Under the pieces are notes generated by a model that saw nothing but the letters and a program-made list of their open reading frames with translations, did not search any database and was not told where the DNA came from. Position numbers and translations under genes: made by a program. From Aspidapion aeneum (taxonomy: Eukaryota > Arthropoda > Insecta > Coleoptera > Brentidae), in the NCBI GenBank assembly GCA_963576565.1, contig OY755038.1:181342452-181406451 (forward strand): DNA of 64,000 bases. Reading direction: 5' to 3'. Positions 22,890 through 34,859 of the stretch are shown here, in pieces. Each line of letters begins with the position of its first letter. Within the stretch, counting starts at the first letter, position 1.

Positions 22890-23490
22890 ACGGACACGCG
22901 ACCGGCAAGGCTTTTAACTACTGACCTACCCTACATCAAAACAAACTCATACGTCTTCAATAAAGATAGAACCGGCAACACATAGGAAGGGCAACGAACG
23001 TTTTCGCACGATGAATATGACCGACTTCAACTAAAAGAAATATTTTTTCCGCCATTGTGAAACCATCTGTTTTCAAAAAACAAACGCTATTTTAATAACA
23101 ATTTTTAATAGGCATTTTTGTTTAACACATATTTTTGGAAAGACATTTAATTTATCCTTCATCTTGTTAAAAGCCATAAAAGTAACCTTAAATGTATTTT
23201 GACATAAAAATTCGACGCGATCTAATACTAAGATTAGAAAAAATCAAAATAAAATATTTAAGTGAAATTTAAAACGGAAATATATGTATATAGGCTAGTC
23301 AACAAAAGCATTCTACATTGCAAATGCACACGTATCTACGATATTTGCATATTATTATGTTACTAGGATTCTTGAGGGTAGTTCATACCCAAGTTTGCAA
23401 CCCTGAAATCCCTGTCCTACTCCTGTAGAACTTAAGAATCTTTAAATTTTTTTTAGTTTTTTTCGAAAGAAAACCTTAAGGAAGCAATTA
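22890..23490. other. No gene recognised
   Basis: AT-rich spacer between the hAT remnant and the nested Tigger/foldback block. No supportable feature. Confidence 0.4.
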
Positions 23491-23821
23491 TGGTACAGTA
23501 GACTCGCGCTGGTAAGAACACACGCTTGTGTGAACCTCCCAGTAGTGTGAACCGTGAAGATTAATACATTATATATCGGAATGGGACAACTGGGCGCCGC
23601 CAACTGGGCGCCGGGCCAACTGGGCGCCGGGCCAACTCGGCGCCGCCAACTGGGCGCCGGCCAACTCGGCGCCGGACTAAAAAAATTTTTTTTGATAAAA
23701 TGTGTAGATAAAAAATAAAATATATTATTTATATAAAATCATCTTTAAAAAATCCTTTACGCAATTTTTTACAAGCTTTTTTTAGCTTCAGAGGTTCTGT
23801 CTAACTAACTAACTATATAAC

Positions 23822-25200
23822 TATAACTAAATTTGGTACACACGTAGTGGTCCCATGACAATACAACATTAAGAAAAAAATATCCTCCAGACCCCTACCC
23901 CCACCCCTTCTATAGAAAAATGTGTTTTTGACACACTTCCCGTTATCCGATTTGGATAAAATTTGGTATACATATAGTGATCCGATGACAATACAATATT
24001 AAGAAAAAAATATCCTCCCACCTCTACCCCCACCCCCTTTCATAGAAAAATGTGTTTTTGACACACTTCCCGTTATCCGATTTGGATGAAATTTGGTATT
24101 CACATAGTGGTCCGATGACAATACAACACTAAAAAAAAATATTTCCTCCCACCCCTACCCCCACCCCCTTCCATAGAAAATGCGTTTTTGACACCCTTCC
24201 CATTATCCGATTTGGGTGAAATTGGGTATTCACATAGTGGTCCGATGACAATACAACATTTAAAAAAAAATTATACTCCCGCCCCTACCCCCACCACCTT
24301 CCATAGAAAAATTTGTTTTTGATACACATCCCGTTATCCGATTTGGATAAAATTTGGTATACATATAGTGATCCGATGACAATACAATATTAAGAAAAAA
24401 ATATCCTCCCACCTCTACCCCCACCCCCTTTCATAGAAAAATGTGTTTTTGACACACTTCCCGTTATCCGATTTGGATGAAATTTGGTATTCACATAGTG
24501 GTCCGATGACAATACAACATTAAAAAAAATATCCTCCCACCCCTACCACCACCCCCTTCCATAGAAAATGCGTTTTTGACACCCTTCCCATTATCCGATT
24601 TGGATGAAATTTGGTATACACATAGTGGTCCGATGACAATACAACATTGAAAAAAAAATCCTACCACTCCTACCCCCACCCTCATCTATAGAAAAATGCG
24701 TTTTTGACACACTTGCCATTATCCGATTTGGATGAAATTTGGTATACATATAGTGATCCGATGACAATACAATATTAAGAAAAAACTATCCTCCCACCTC
24801 TACCCCCACCCCCTTTCATAGAAAAATGAGTTTTTGACACACTTCCCATTATCCGATTTGGATGAAATTTGGTATACATATAGTGGTCCGATGACAATAC
24901 AACATTGAAAAAAAATACTACCACTCCTACCCCCACCCTCATCTATAGAAAAATGCGTTTTTGACACACTTCCCATTATCCGATTTAGATGAAATTTGGT
25001 ATACATATAGTGGTCCGATAACAATACAACAATAATGAAAAAATGTCCTCCCACCCCTACCCCCACCCCCTACCATAAAAAATGTGTTTTTGACATACTT
25101 CACTTCAAATGACTTTAATAAAATTTGGTATATGCATAAAGGTCCGATGGCAATACAGCCCAAACAACCTCTACCTACCTCTACCCCCACCCTCTCCTTC
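23822..25200. repeat. Left-arm tandem array of about 125-bp units
   Basis: About ten units, each with TTATCCGATTTGGATGAAAT, then TTTGGTATACATATAGTG, GTCCGATGACAATACAA and a CCTACCCCCACCCCC run. Units differ by small indels and by alternating A/T-rich ends. Confidence 0.85.
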
Positions 25201-25296
25201 CCCCAATAAAAAAATGAGTTTCCAACAACTCACGATCAGCGATTTCATTATAATCTAGAATAAACTCTTCTTTATTTATTTACCTCTGCATTTTTC

Positions 25297-25741
25297 CATC
25301 CAAAATGGCGGATTTTCTTATTTACTAACCGATGTCTCAAACTTGAAATATTACATTGCTTAAGGTCATTTAACAAAATTTTTTACTCAAACTTAAAAAA
25401 ATCAAAATGGCCGATCCAAAATGGCGGATTTTCTTATTTACTAACCCATTTGTCTCAAACTTAAAATATTACATTGCTTGAGGTCATTTAACAAAATTTT
25501 TTACTCAAACTTAAAAAAATCAAAATGGCGGATCCAAAATTGCGGAAATAAATTAATAAAAAAAAAATTTTAAGTCACAAGCTCTTATAAAATGCACTAA
25601 AAATTAAAAAATAATTTTCTAACATTCTAATATTATCATAATAATGAAAGCGATGGCCGACTGATGGAAATTTTGACGATGTTAGCACGATAAGATATCC
25701 GTATCAATTAAATATCACTATTTGCAAGAATCAATCTAGCA
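25297..25741. repeat. Foldback centre with two direct repeats of about 125 bp
   Basis: The unpaired loop between the arms holds two direct copies (about 25303-25425 and 25426-25552) containing CCAAAATGGCGGATTTTC and CTCAAACTTAAAAAAATC. The rest is AT-rich and unique. Confidence 0.75.
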
Positions 25742-25829
25742 GAAAAATGCAGAGGTAAATAAATAAAGAAGAGTTTATTCTAGATTATAATGAAATCGCT
25801 GATCTTGAGTTGTTTGGACACTCATTTTT

Positions 25830-27255
25830 CTATTGGGGGAAGGAGAGTGTGGGGGTAGAGGTAGAAATAAATTTTTTGTTTGGGCTGTATTGCCATCGGA
25901 CCTTTATGCATATACCAAATTTTATAAGTCATTTGAAGTGAAGTGTGTCAAAAACGCATTTTTTATGGAAGGAGTGGGGGGTAGGGGTGAAAGGACATTT
26001 TTCCATTATTGTTGTATTGTTATCGGACCACTATATGTATACCAAATTTCATCCAAATCGGATAATGGGAAGTGTGTCAAAAACGCTTTTTTCTAAAGAT
26101 GAGGGTGGAAATAGGAGTGGTAGGATTTTTATTTTTAATGTTGTATTGTCATCGGATCACTATGTGAATACCAAATTTCATACAAATCGGATAATGGGAA
26201 GTGTGTCAAAAACTCATTTTTCTATGAAAGAAGGTGGGGGTAGAGGTGGGAAGATATTTTTTTCTTAATATTGTATTGTCATCGGATCACTATATGTATA
26301 CCAAATTTCATCCAAATCGGATAACGGGATGTGTGTCAAAAACAAATTTTTCTATGGAAGGGGGTGGGGGTAGGGGTGGGAGGATATCTTTTCTTATTGT
26401 TGTATTATCATCGGACCACTAAGTGTATACCAAATTTTATCCAAATTGGATAACGGGAAGTGTGTCAAAAACACATTTTTCTATTGAAGGGGTGGGGGTA
26501 GGGGTGAGGGGATATTTTTTTCTTAATGTTGTATTGTCATGGGACCACTACGTGTGTACCAAATTTCATCCGAATCGGATAATGGGAAGTGTGTCAAAAA
26601 CGCATTTTTCTATAGATGAGGGCGGGGGGTAGGAGTGGTAGGATTTTTTTTTTCAATGTTGTATTGTCATCGGACCACTATATGTACCTATACCAAATTT
26701 CATCCAAATCGGATAATGGGAAGGGTGTCAAAAACGCATTTTCTATGGAAGGGGGTGGGGGTAGGGGTGGGAGGATATTTTTATTTTAAATGTATTGTCA
26801 TCGGACCACTATGTGAATACCAAATTTCATCCAAATCGGATAATGGGAAGTGTGTCAAAAACTCATTGTTCTATGAAAGGAGGTGGGGGTAGAGGTGGGA
26901 GGACATTTTTTTCGTTAATATTGTATTGTCATCGGATCACTATATGTATACCAAATTTCATCCAAATCGGATAACGGGATGTGTGTCAAAAACACATTTT
27001 TCTATGGAAGGGGGTGGGGGTAGGGGTGGGAGGATATTTTTTTCTTATTGTTGTATTATCATCGGACCACTATGTGGATACCAAATTTTATCCAAATCGG
27101 ATAACGGGAAGTGTGTCAAAAACACATTTTTCTATAGAAGGGGTGAGGGTAGGGGTGGTCGGATTTTTTTGTTCTTAATGTTGTATTGTCATGGGACCAC
27201 CACGTGTGTACCAAATATCATCCAAATCGGATAATTGGAAGTGTGTCAAAAACGC
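25830..27255. repeat. Right-arm tandem array, inverted copy of the left arm
   Basis: About eleven units in inverse orientation to the left arm, with CCAAATTTCATCCAAATCGG and GGGGGTGGGGGTAGGGGTGG in each. Open frames of up to 107 codons here (SDHYMYTKFHPNRI-type repeats) are by-products of the unit and are not genes. Confidence 0.85.
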
Positions 27256-27842
27256 TTCACAAGATTTGATAGATAGTTAGACAGAACATCTGAAGCTAAA
27301 TAAAAACTTGTAAAAAATTGCGTAAAGGATTTTTTAAAGATGTTTTTATATAAATAATATATTTTATTTTCCATCTACCCATTTTATCAAAAAAGAAAAT
27401 TTTAGTCCGGCGCCGAGTTGGCCGGCGCCCAGTTGGCGGCGCCGAGTTGGCCCGGCGCTTAGTTGGCCCGGCGCCCAGTTGGCCCGGCGCCCAGTTGTCC
27501 TAGACCGATTATATATCCAGCAGTATAAAGAATAACGAGTCTCCATCGTATGAAAACGGAAAAAAGGCGTTAATCTTCTGCATTTCGTCAAATGGTAAGA
27601 TTTAGGGGAACCACCGTGAATTACTTAGTTTTACTTCGTTGTTTGTTGTAAGCATTAGTACTATTTCATCTTGTGCTTTGTAAAATGGTAAAAACCAAGA
27701 AGTATTTAATTATTGCTCATAAAAGTAAGTTTGGAAGGCAAATCTGACAACGAAATAAAGACACCTGAAAAAGTTGCAGTAAAGTATGTTTTGGAATCAT
27801 TTAAAGTAGTTACATTATAGTCAGATCCAAACAATATATAGT

Positions 27843-27935
27843 GTTAGTGATCTAGAGAGCCTAAGAAACCGAGCAGTAGCCACTAATTGGTCAGTTAGAT
27901 AAGTTCGGACTAAAATAACATCGTACATTACCTAA
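27843..27935 (+). pseudogene. Tigger-type transposase C-terminal remnant
   Basis: Reads VSDLESLRNRAVATNWSVR, one stop, then VRTKITSYIT and a stop. The pattern LE.LR..AV followed by TKIT.Y(F) is usual at the C-terminus of Tigger/Jerky-type transposases. It sits in the right orientation, close to the right terminal repeat of the outer element. The DDE domain is missing. Confidence 0.55.
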
Positions 27936-28292
27936 TGATGTGTAAATTTTGAAGTTTCATAAAACTTTTAATTATCATTTTCAGCAGAAACTTATACAAT
28001 TCCTCTAAATTATTAGAATAGTTACATTTAAAAATAGAGGTATGGATTTATTATATCTAACCTAATATTTCGGTTTCAGAATAGACCTTCCGTAGTGTGA
28101 ACGGTCTCCATTGTATGAACGTGCAGATTTTTTTCGTGTTCACACTAGCGCGAGTCTACTGTATTTACTTTGTGCAGTTTTGTAAAACCAACCGAATTCT
28201 TCACAATTTGAGCATCGATTTCTAGAGTGATTAGTTTCGGAGATACGTGTGGTCACATATGTGAATGATTTTTAAAAAAAGTCAAATTTTAC

Positions 28293-28792
28293 CGGTAGGG
28301 TTATTTTCCAATCCGGCTAAGCTAATAGTGCCAAAGAAAAGTAATTGAAAAGAAATGTGTAGAGAATTGTATTGGCTTTAACACGGCACTAAATCATATA
28401 CATAATATTCCACGTATATGCACTAAATGTACATCTAGGTATTATACTTTGGGCAAAAACCAAAAAAAATTGTACTAAATAACTATGTAATCTATAGTAG
28501 AATGCGATAGCGTCTTTCGTCGACTATCTTATATATTTTACAACACCGGTCTTAATTGATTACTAATTAGTGAGAGGCAACACTGCCTGACTCGTAATAG
28601 ACACCAAAATGTTAATAAGGTAAAATATCAAAATATTTCTATTTTTTTCGTTGTTTCGCAAACTATAACATCTAGAGCCACAGTTTTAGTACCATGTTAA
28701 AACCAAGACAATTCTCGATAAATTCCTTCTCTATTATTTTTCTCTAGCACAATTAGTTTAGCCGGTAGGTGGCTTGGAAAATGACCCAACCG
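28293..28792. mobile_element. 500-bp inverted-repeat element
   Basis: Ends CGGTAGGGTTATTTTCCAA and the complement of CGGTTGGGTCATTTTCCAA. Both are followed further in by CGGCTAA.CTAAT.GTGC, so the arms are about 50 bp with a small indel. No certain target duplication and no coding sequence. Confidence 0.65.
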
Positions 28793-29045
28793 CTGAATTT
28801 TCAATTTTTATAATAATTTCCACATGTTTGACAGGTATCTCCGCAATGAATGAACCTAGCAAGCTAGAATTGCCCTCAGAAGTAGAAAATTTAGTTGGGT
28901 TTGAGTTTAGAAAGTACAAAACGTAAATACCCAAAAAATGCTTCCTTAAATCTTTTTGTACGTACAGTCATTTTTCGATATTTTATGGTCTCCAAAAGAG
29001 GACGTAAATTGGTACTTTTGCGATCTGAATTGTGTAAAAGTAGTT

Positions 29046-30085
29046 ACATGGCGTTAGTAGTTGGTTTTTTGGTGGCAGAAGTAAGGGGAAGGTGAAGTAA
29101 TTGGTATTTTGCTAATAAAAATTTAGGGAAGGTGGTAGTAGTTGGTTTTTTGCAGGTAGAAGCTACGGGAAAAGGATAGTAGTTGATTTTTTGGTGATTA
29201 AAGCTAGGGGAAGGTATGAGTAGTTGTTTCTTTTTATCGGAGAAACAAGGGAAATGTGTTTGTAGTTGGTTTTTTGGTAGTAGGAACTAGGGGAAGGCAA
29301 GCGCATAAATTAAGGAGAGAAGCGTGGTAGATACGCCGCCCTTTAAAAAAAAATGCACTTTTTGTTGATAAAAAGAGGGAGAATAAGTGAATTCCCCCCA
29401 CCCCCCCTATAAAAAAAAATATATTACAAATAGTATATTTTTTGTCGACAATTACCCCCCCATTTTGAACCATATCCGCACTTGGGAGAAGGTGGTAGTA
29501 GGTTGTTTGGTGGCAGTGGCGTATATAAAAGGGGGCCTGGGGGGCCCGCCCCCCCCCCCCCCCCCCGAAGCTAAGATTTTTTTAGATATTTTCCACATAT
29601 TTCCTGAATACAAACATAAAATAGCATAAAATACTGCCTCATGGGGTCTCGGGCCCCCCCCCCCAAACTGCCTCGGGCCCACCCCGAAACTTTTTTCTAT
29701 ATACACCACTGTTTGATGGTAGAAACTAGGGGAAGACGGTAGTATTTGGTTTTTTGATGGTACAAGCTAAAGGAATGGGGTAGCTGTTGGTTTGTTAGTA
29801 GTAGAAGCTAGGTGAATGTGTTAGTAGTTGATTTTTTGGCTGTAGAAGCTAGGGAAGGTGGTAGTACTTTTTTTTGGCTAGTAGAAGCTAGATAGAAGGT
29901 GGTAGTAGTTGATTTTTTGCTGGTAGAAGCTAGGAGAAAGTAGTAGTAGTTAGTTTTTTGGTAATAGGGGCTAGGGAAAGGTGATAATAGTAGGGTTTTT
30001 CGTGGTAGAAGGTATGTTAGTAGTTGGCTTTTTGGCGGTAGAAGCTAATCCAAGGTAGTAGTAGTTGCTTTTTTAGTGACAAAAT
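29046..30085. repeat. Degenerate minisatellite, unit about 43 bp
   Basis: Around twenty diverged copies of a unit containing GGTAGTAGTTGGTTTTTTGG and TAGAAGCTAGGGGAA. Unit length varies. A non-repeat stretch interrupts it at about 29295-29480, and a hAT MITE sits at 29514-29711. Confidence 0.85.
29514..29711. mobile_element. 198-bp hAT-like MITE inside the minisatellite
   Basis: Ends CAGTGGCGTATATA and the complement of CAGTGGTGTATATAG, flanked by TTTGGTGG (29506-29513) and TTTGATGG (29712-29719), an 8-bp duplication with one difference. The inner part has the family word GAAGCTAAGATTTTTTTAG and long poly-C/poly-G runs. Same family as 11945-12309. Confidence 0.85.
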
Positions 30086-30518
30086 ATGAACACTAGCCTG
30101 TTTGTAGGATAATTCTTTTTTACTTGCATCTTACTGCTTACTTTATGGAACTATGGATCCATATAGTTTTAAAATTCCCCCCTCCGTGCTCAATAAGTGT
30201 GATTTAAGCCCTGTTCTGACTGCATCAAACACATGCCACTTTTGTTTGATTGATGTCTGTTCACACTTAGACGTTGGAATTTGAAACGAGAGAGTTGCTT
30301 GCATTTTACTGTTTACATGGTTACTGTTTCAATTTGATGGTAAAAAATTTAGATTTAATAAAATAAAACTAAGCTAAACTTTATAAACCACCTTAAAAAA
30401 CATGACTGCTGAAGCTCCAATTGACATCTGTTCAAAAACATAGCATTACTACCCTGAAAACAAATTTAGCTTTCACATTACATTGTCCGATAATGTAGTG
30501 TAAGATTTTCTTTTACAG

Positions 30519-30706
30519 CTCATGGAATTACAGATTTCTTGACATTAGTCCAAGATTTACATGGCATTACTGGCAATACAGTACAAATTGGGTCAGCTGT
30601 TAGCCCTTGTTTAGTGCTATCTGAGAGTACCACAAAACTACCTACCTGCTTAAAAAACAGAGTTTGTTTGAATTTCCAACTTTATGTGCCATCAATTAAG
30701 CGATAG
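30519..30706 (+). CDS. Possible terminal exon, unidentified protein
   Basis: After a good acceptor (TTTTCTTTTACAG ending at 30518) the frame starting at 30521 is open for 61 codons to a TAG at 30704. It reads HGITDFLTLVQDLHGITGN, then TVQIGSAVSPCLVLSE and ends LNFQLYVPSIKR. The composition looks like an ordinary globular protein, unlike the low-complexity frames around it. I do not recognise the family. No upstream partner exon was found, so it could be a transposon-derived fragment or chance. A coding call is tentative. Confidence 0.35.
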
Positions 30707-30977
30707 AGAGGACACAAAATTTGTATGCATGGAAAAGTTGCATAGTCCGAACTGGGTTTCAAGCGACAACACATGCTTTATTTATATAACTCAAGGATAC
30801 GGTTTAAGTTCCATATTAGCAGTATTCCATCATCCCGTTCGACAGTCATACTGTCCGAAAAATACAAATGCGCGCGCAATGCAGTACGAGGACTCTTTTA
30901 AAACGGTTTTGGTTTGATGGAATTCCATTTTGTAAGACAGCAAACTATCTTTATATAAGTAATATTTTGCTTCCAAA

Positions 30978-31276
30978 GGGGCCTACAGACACGCGAGCAT
31001 TTTTTGAGATTAGTACGCGAACTAATCTCTGCATACATGTACGTTTGGTGGAATTGCCTACACACACGAAGACAAAATTAAACGTTCTAAACATAAACAC
31101 GATATTATCAATGCGTTTTGCCTAGATACCGATAGATTTGCTCGCGTACATTGTGCGCGCAAACCAATCTTCGAGAGATATTTTAGGCGGATATTGTCTA
31201 TACACGAAGAGATTAGTATGCGCAAACTTGTACGCGCGTACTAATCTCTGGAAATGTTCGCGTGTCTGTAGGCCCC
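30978..31276. mobile_element. 299-bp MITE, Harbinger-like ends
   Basis: Ends GGGGCCTACAGACACGCGA and its perfect complement. Flanks are AAA on the left and TAA on the right, compatible with a mutated 3-bp duplication. Inner arms share GAGATTAGTACGCG. CpG-rich words (CGCGTAC, GCGCGCAA) stand out from the AT-rich surroundings. Confidence 0.8.
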
Positions 31277-31279
31277 TAA

Positions 31280-32485
31280 GAAAACAGTAGATTAATTCAG
31301 TTTCAATTTATAATAAAACAATTTCTGTTTCACATTAAAATAAAGAGGCAAGACATTTTTTGTGCTATATTAAGAAAATATTCTCTTGATGAATAGGAAG
31401 GCACAAATTATTTTACTTCAAAGCAATTTGCTTTGATCTAAGACATTTTTTTTTACCGTGTGCAAGTTATCATAAGGCAAACAGATGAAATATCGCTTTT
31501 ATCACAATAGATCACTTACTTATTTATCAAGATGGCGGTTTAACACATAAATGTATTTAATTCAGACACAACAACAAAAATAACAAAAACCATCACAAAT
31601 AAAAAGTAATTTTACAACCAATTTAAAAACGTAAAAATTCAGGCAACTAATTTTTTTTAACCTGTTTTCAAAATATACTATAACTATAATTAAAAAAGTC
31701 AATGTTATTATTCTTTTGTATTAGAAAATTTACAGTTTTACACACTTGATTTATAGGAACAATCGAATTATAGGAACTAATTAGATCTTTAGCTTTCTTC
31801 CTGACTTAATTGTTTTTGTCGGTCTCCCAAAAGGGTGGGTTAGGATTCTATTCACAAACAAAATTTTTTTCAGATCGGATTATCCCTGTCATAGCACCTT
31901 ATTTGAAAGCTTGTGAAAAAAGGAAAACAACTAAATAATTTTTGGTCAATAATTTATATTTGTATAACTCATTTTATTTTATTTTTCATTTTTATAAGTG
32001 GAAAATGAATCCATGAAAGCTCGATTATTGTAAAAGACTTATACAAATATAAAGTGTTGACCAATATACTGTTATAATTAAAAGCAGTCGTTATTCACAT
32101 TACTTATAGCATATGGGCTGGTTTACCCAAAAATTTAGTGCACTTAGTGTTTCTGTTTTCTTTCTATCTCTTTAGTATTGTAAGATGTGGACATAAAGTA
32201 AGACACAAAACTTTTCCATTGTGCATTATGTTATGGGTAAATTAGAAATAAAATATCAAGTTCACATTACTTTTATCTTATCTACAGTTGACTTAAGGTA
32301 TCCGACCTTCGGAACCGAAATCAAAAAATATATTTTTACATAATACACAAAGCCCAAATGATGTATTAAATGCGGTGAAATCATTAGAAACTATTATATA
32401 CAATATCATGGCAGCCACCACCGGTTAAAAAATTATAAAAATTCATAAAATTTTGCTTTGTGTATTGCTTCAAAACTTATTTTTT
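31280..32485. other. No gene recognised
   Basis: AT-rich sequence without supportable coding, RNA or repeat features. Confidence 0.4.
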
Positions 32486-32497
32486 GATATCCGTGCC

Positions 32498-32563
32498 TAG
32501 AGTCCCTGTATGTTGACATATTTGGTAATATATCCAAATATGTCCATACATACAGGGACTCTA
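32498..32563. mobile_element. 66-bp hAT-like micro-element
   Basis: A near-perfect hairpin with ends TAGAGTCCCTGTATG and its complement, flanked by a perfect 8-bp duplication TCCGTGCC (32490-32497 and 32564-32571). The TAGAG end fits the hAT end pattern YARNG. The loop is TAATATA-like. It is extremely small for a transposed unit. Confidence 0.85.
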
Positions 32564-32646
32564 TCCGTGCCAAGGATCAGATACCATAAGTCAAACTGTA
32601 CATACAAGTGGCTTATATTGTCTTATCTTATTTGTATTACATACAA

Positions 32647-32776
32647 TAGTTACAGTAACGCATCCAGGAATATGTCTTGGGGGGGGGCCCGAGGCCTCAT
32701 AATGTCGTATTTCATGCTATTTTTTGTGTTTATTCATGAAATATGTGGAAAATATATACAAAAATCATAGGCTTCA
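32647..32776. repeat. Fragment of the GC-run hAT MITE family
   Basis: Carries GCATCCAGGAATATGTCTTG, a poly-G run, GAGGCCTCATAATGTCG and TTCATGAAATATGTGGAAAA, matching the inner part of 11945-12309 in reverse. The terminal repeats are lost. Confidence 0.65.
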
Positions 32777-32779
32777 ATC

Positions 32780-34300
32780 ATATTGCACAATTAAAAGGTC
32801 TCAATTGTATTGTATTCAAATGTAGTGGCAGGCCCTACTTGACCTCCATGCCTCACGATAATATTTCGGGGTATATTGTGCCCATGTAAATCCAGTGAGT
32901 TTGAATAGGCCCCCAGGAGATGTTCAAAAATTATTGTAGTAAAATTTAAAAACTTTAGTGTAATGGGGGGTTCCCCTGCCCCGTGCATTCATGCATCAAA
33001 GTGGCCGGAGCCTCTACAATAAAAGGTCTATATATGCTGGTTTCACCATTGTTCGTCATGCAGGTCATGGATAAAATATTTTTATTAAACTTGCAACTCA
33101 GTACAAGGTCTGTCAGTACAAGTCTTTTAGTTCAGTAAACTGTCTTTCCTAAAAGGTATTTTAGTTCAGTGTTTATTCCGAAACGTGTTTTGATTCAGTG
33201 AAGTTTGTTAAGCCTAGGAAGTGTTTTAGTACTGTTACGGTTCATATAAATGTATTAACTTATAAATATATTTATTAACTAGTGGTCAAATATTGTGTTT
33301 TAGTGTTCAGTAAAAAGCAGCAGATAGTAACAAAAATGTTTTTGTTTAAAATTTAATTTTATGATTTTCTCTTTCGTTACACATATAATTAAAATTTAGT
33401 AATTTTTCATTAAAGTTGTTAGAAAATATTGTCCATAGATTTACTATTTGAGAATATTTTTTTGCAAATTTAATGCAAGAATATACCTAACAACATTTTC
33501 GATGGAATGGTTGTGCGAAAATTTACATTTTAAATAAAAACATTTTTTTAACCCATGATTTTAACTAAGCAGCTAATTAATTTTGACAAAAACAGCTGAT
33601 TTAGTTGGAGCAATATCAGCTGATTTATTTAAATATTGCCTAATCAGCTGATGTTCGAGCGAGACCTTTCCGTACAGTGTCAAGTTCATTCTCGTATTAC
33701 CAACGGTTTAACACTTTTATATTTCTTCCTTTTGGTGTTCTGTGTCCCAATGATAATAGGGTATATAACCATTATTTATATAGTTTTATACGTTTCTTGT
33801 AGGAGAGAGTAACTCTCTAGCGCCACCTTTTTTTAAAATATTTAGATTATAAAAAAAAGTACGTACTAAATTTTATAAGGAAGTCATTTCAAATATTTTT
33901 CTTTCGTTTTTCAATATAATACAATAACAGTTTGTTTTGGTAATTAATTCTTGTTACAAAAATTCTTCATTGAACGACTAGCTTGAAGTACATTTTTGAT
34001 CTCAGCCTCCTTGATTTCCTCGCAAACAATTTATCACAATGCGCGAAATATAAGGAATTCTACAAAAATCAGAAGTGCTGTCGTTATGTAAAGTAAATAG
34101 ATCCTATAAAATGAATCACTTGAAACAGCCGAAGACAACAGCGGAAATATTTTATCCAGGAATATTAATTTTTGCAGTGCTTGGGCTCGGCGAAAGTTAA
34201 TTTATAACTGCAACTTCTAATTACTTAACTGATTTGTCTTTAAATATCGGAGACTTTAAACGTTTGGAAAACATGAATAAAAACAACCTAAAAATTGTAA
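32780..34300. other. No gene recognised; TTTTAGTTCAGT words and E-boxes
   Basis: A stretch near 33095-33240 repeats TTTTAGTTCAGT-like words four or five times at irregular spacing. Three CAGCTGAT sites follow at 33593-33652 (separate entry). No coding support. Confidence 0.4.
33593..33650. promoter_or_regulatory. Cluster of three CAGCTG E-boxes
   Basis: CAGCTGAT occurs at 33593, 33617 and 33645 within 60 bp, all in the same orientation. CAGCTG is the core bound by bHLH factors. No adjacent gene was found, so a regulatory role is speculative; it could be a decayed short repeat. Confidence 0.25.
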
Positions 34301-34859
34301 AGGCAGCGGCGTAACTAGAAGTCATGGGCCGGAGCAAACATTTTTTTAGGGGCCCTCAAAAGTCAATAAGGATATAAAATGCTTAGAAAAATTTGTCTTT
34401 TGACATAATAACAAACAAAAATCTCTTTTTCTTGCTTTTCAATTTGCAAAATCATTCATTTCATCATCGTTTTACTACGTATTTTAAAGCTAGCTTTTTT
34501 AAAACAAGCTATGTTATAAACCTTAAGAATATAAAATATACATTTACAGTGGCGGATCCAGGATATCACCATCGCAAATAAATGGCGGAGAACATCCAAT
34601 CTCAATTTAGTTGAGAGCTCTATGGTATTCCGCGGGATAGTTGTGGAAGATTTTTCTTAAATTACGCTAGATCAATTGGTAATAGATCAAACAATTTTAG
34701 GTCACCGGGTGTTTGCCACCAATTTAAGTAGGAGGAACGGTGTGACGTTATAATTCCAAGATGGCGGCTTTATTTATGTTTATTCACAAATTTTGCCCCA
34801 CAGCTTTCCTAAAATAAGTTACACAGATCGGCCTGGACGAATTCTCCACTACCCCTTAA

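Larger units (their letters stand above)
23577..27507. mobile_element. 3.93-kb foldback (Galileo/FB-like) element
   Basis: A giant palindrome with arms 23577-25296 and 25742-27507. The element begins CGGAATGGGACAACT and the right end complement is CGGTCTAGGACAACT. The flanking ATTATATAT is perfectly duplicated (23568-23576 and 27508-27516), a 9-bp target duplication. Each arm has an outer block of GGGCGCC..CCAACT units (23584-23675; 27405-27497), then about ten tandem units of 117-130 bp. Long terminal repeats made of tandem units plus a 9-bp duplication are classic for foldback/MULE-related elements. No transposase is present. Confidence 0.88.
23496..28161 (+). mobile_element. Tigger/pogo-like transposon remnant split by a foldback element
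   Basis: Outer terminal repeats CAGTAGACTCGCGCT (left) and its complement (right, ending 28161) are flanked by TA at 23494-23495 and 28162-28163. Subterminal words AGTGTGAAC repeat near both ends. About 80 bp lie left of the foldback insertion and about 650 bp right of it. The right part encodes a piece resembling a Tigger transposase C-terminus (27843-27935). Without the insertion the element is about 730 bp, an internally deleted copy. Confidence 0.85.

Noticed and set aside
24491..27234. Several frames of 60-107 codons in the foldback arms
   Set aside because: They repeat with the 125-bp unit and are by-products of the tandem array.
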